A DNA stretch of 64,000 nt from Echinostoma caproni (taxonomy: Eukaryota; Platyhelminthes; Trematoda; Plagiorchiida; Echinostomatidae), in contig UZAN01039474.1 of NCBI GenBank assembly GCA_900618425.1, forward strand, positions 51,078 through 115,077, given 5' to 3'. Each line of letters starts with the position of its first letter. Position 1 is the first letter of the stretch. Positions 63,576 to 64,000 of the stretch are shown piece by piece. The position numbers and the translations under genes are program-made. The notes under the pieces were generated by a model. It did not search any database. It worked only from the letters and a program-made list of their open reading frames with translations, and was not told the DNA's origin.

Positions 63576-63930
63576 GACTGAAACGTGCACAGGTGATCAC
63601 GTGACGGGGTTGATTGAAACGTGTTTCGTTTTCGTGTGTGTGTACCCGACTAAAAGTGGAGAAATGGAAAAACCGTAAGCACAGTGAAAACCACGCAGAT
63701 ATGAATTAGGCTCTGATGAATTCAAAAATATCAGAACATAAAAATGAGAATTACATGGAATGCAATTCAGTTTGTTCATTATCAAACTGTAGTTTGCTGA
63801 TTATTTGCAAATGACAGAAGAGCATTAATGAATGAATGAGCCAGCCAATTAATCGATAAATCGGTCGGAAAGTGAGTTCATTTACGTTCGCTGCATCTGG
63901 ATTGCAAGTCTGGGGTCTAGCAAGCACAAC
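63576..63930. other. Upstream flank of the receptor gene, no gene seen
   Basis: This stretch should hold the 5' UTR and promoter of the minus-strand receptor. I see no clear TATA box and no conserved coding frame. It ends at a SINE that runs off the window. Confidence 0.4.
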
Positions 63931-64000
63931 GGTGGTGGCCCGATGGTTACGTCACCAAATTATCACCCCGTGGATGAGAGTTCAAATCCCACCACAACCG
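63931..64000 (+). mobile_element. tRNA-derived SINE, copy E, cut by window end
   Basis: This is the only plus-strand copy. The head reads GGTGGTGGCCCGATGGTTAC (A-box-like), then GTCACCAAATTATCACCCCG, then a B-box GAGTTCAAATCCCACC. The tail lies beyond the window. Confidence 0.75.

Noticed and set aside
62229..63590. A 453-codon version of the receptor
   Set aside because: The first five codons begin with GTG, not ATG. The first ATG is at 63575 and an in-frame TGA lies just upstream.
1..64000. CRISPR arrays, operons, rRNA genes or prophage
   Set aside because: No regularly spaced identical repeats, no clustered same-strand genes with ribosome binding sites, and no rRNA-like sequence. The retroelements, tRNA-derived SINEs and sparse coding indicate a eukaryote.

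Overview
The window looks like a piece of a repeat-rich eukaryotic genome, most likely a parasitic flatworm (digenean trematode). This is an inference. It rests on decayed CR1/Jockey-like, RTE-like and Penelope-like retroelement fragments of the kind common in flukes, very low coding density, and one intronless rhodopsin-family receptor with unusual motif residues. There are no bacterial operons and no rRNA or tRNA genes that look functional. A 698-base run of N (52488-53185) and a single N at 61743 show a draft assembly.

Only one protein-coding gene is certain: a minus-strand class A GPCR (peptide-receptor-like) at 62229-63575, near the right end. The rest is repeats and unrecognised spacer. 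Recognisable mobile DNA, left to right: a tRNA-derived SINE (5641-5803, four further copies); a roughly 950-bp foldback/TIR element whose arms contain 21-bp tandem repeats (5918-6871); a second tRNA-like sequence near 7845; a CR1-like LINE 3' end (about 8990-9880, minus); an RT-bearing LINE with a mutated YADD box (about 15750-18500, minus); an RTE endonuclease fragment (about 21390-21830, minus); a Penelope-like RT fragment (about 23690-23925, plus); a LINE fragment with its RT core missing (about 32190-33480, minus); a gag-like fragment between about 115-bp direct repeats (49297-50642, minus); an old LINE RT remnant (about 53930-54560, plus); and a nearly complete but broken LINE (about 57410-60540, plus).

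Between these lie short open segments with plausible splice signals. One set on the plus strand (42581-42749, 45625-45702, 46413-46585, 49482-49562) is phase-compatible end to end and could be part of a long-intron gene. Chance splice-like pairs are expected in 64 kb, so these exons are reported at low confidence, and I do not recognise any encoded protein. The retroelements all carry stops, frameshifts, deletions or missing catalytic residues in what can be read, so none looks autonomously active.
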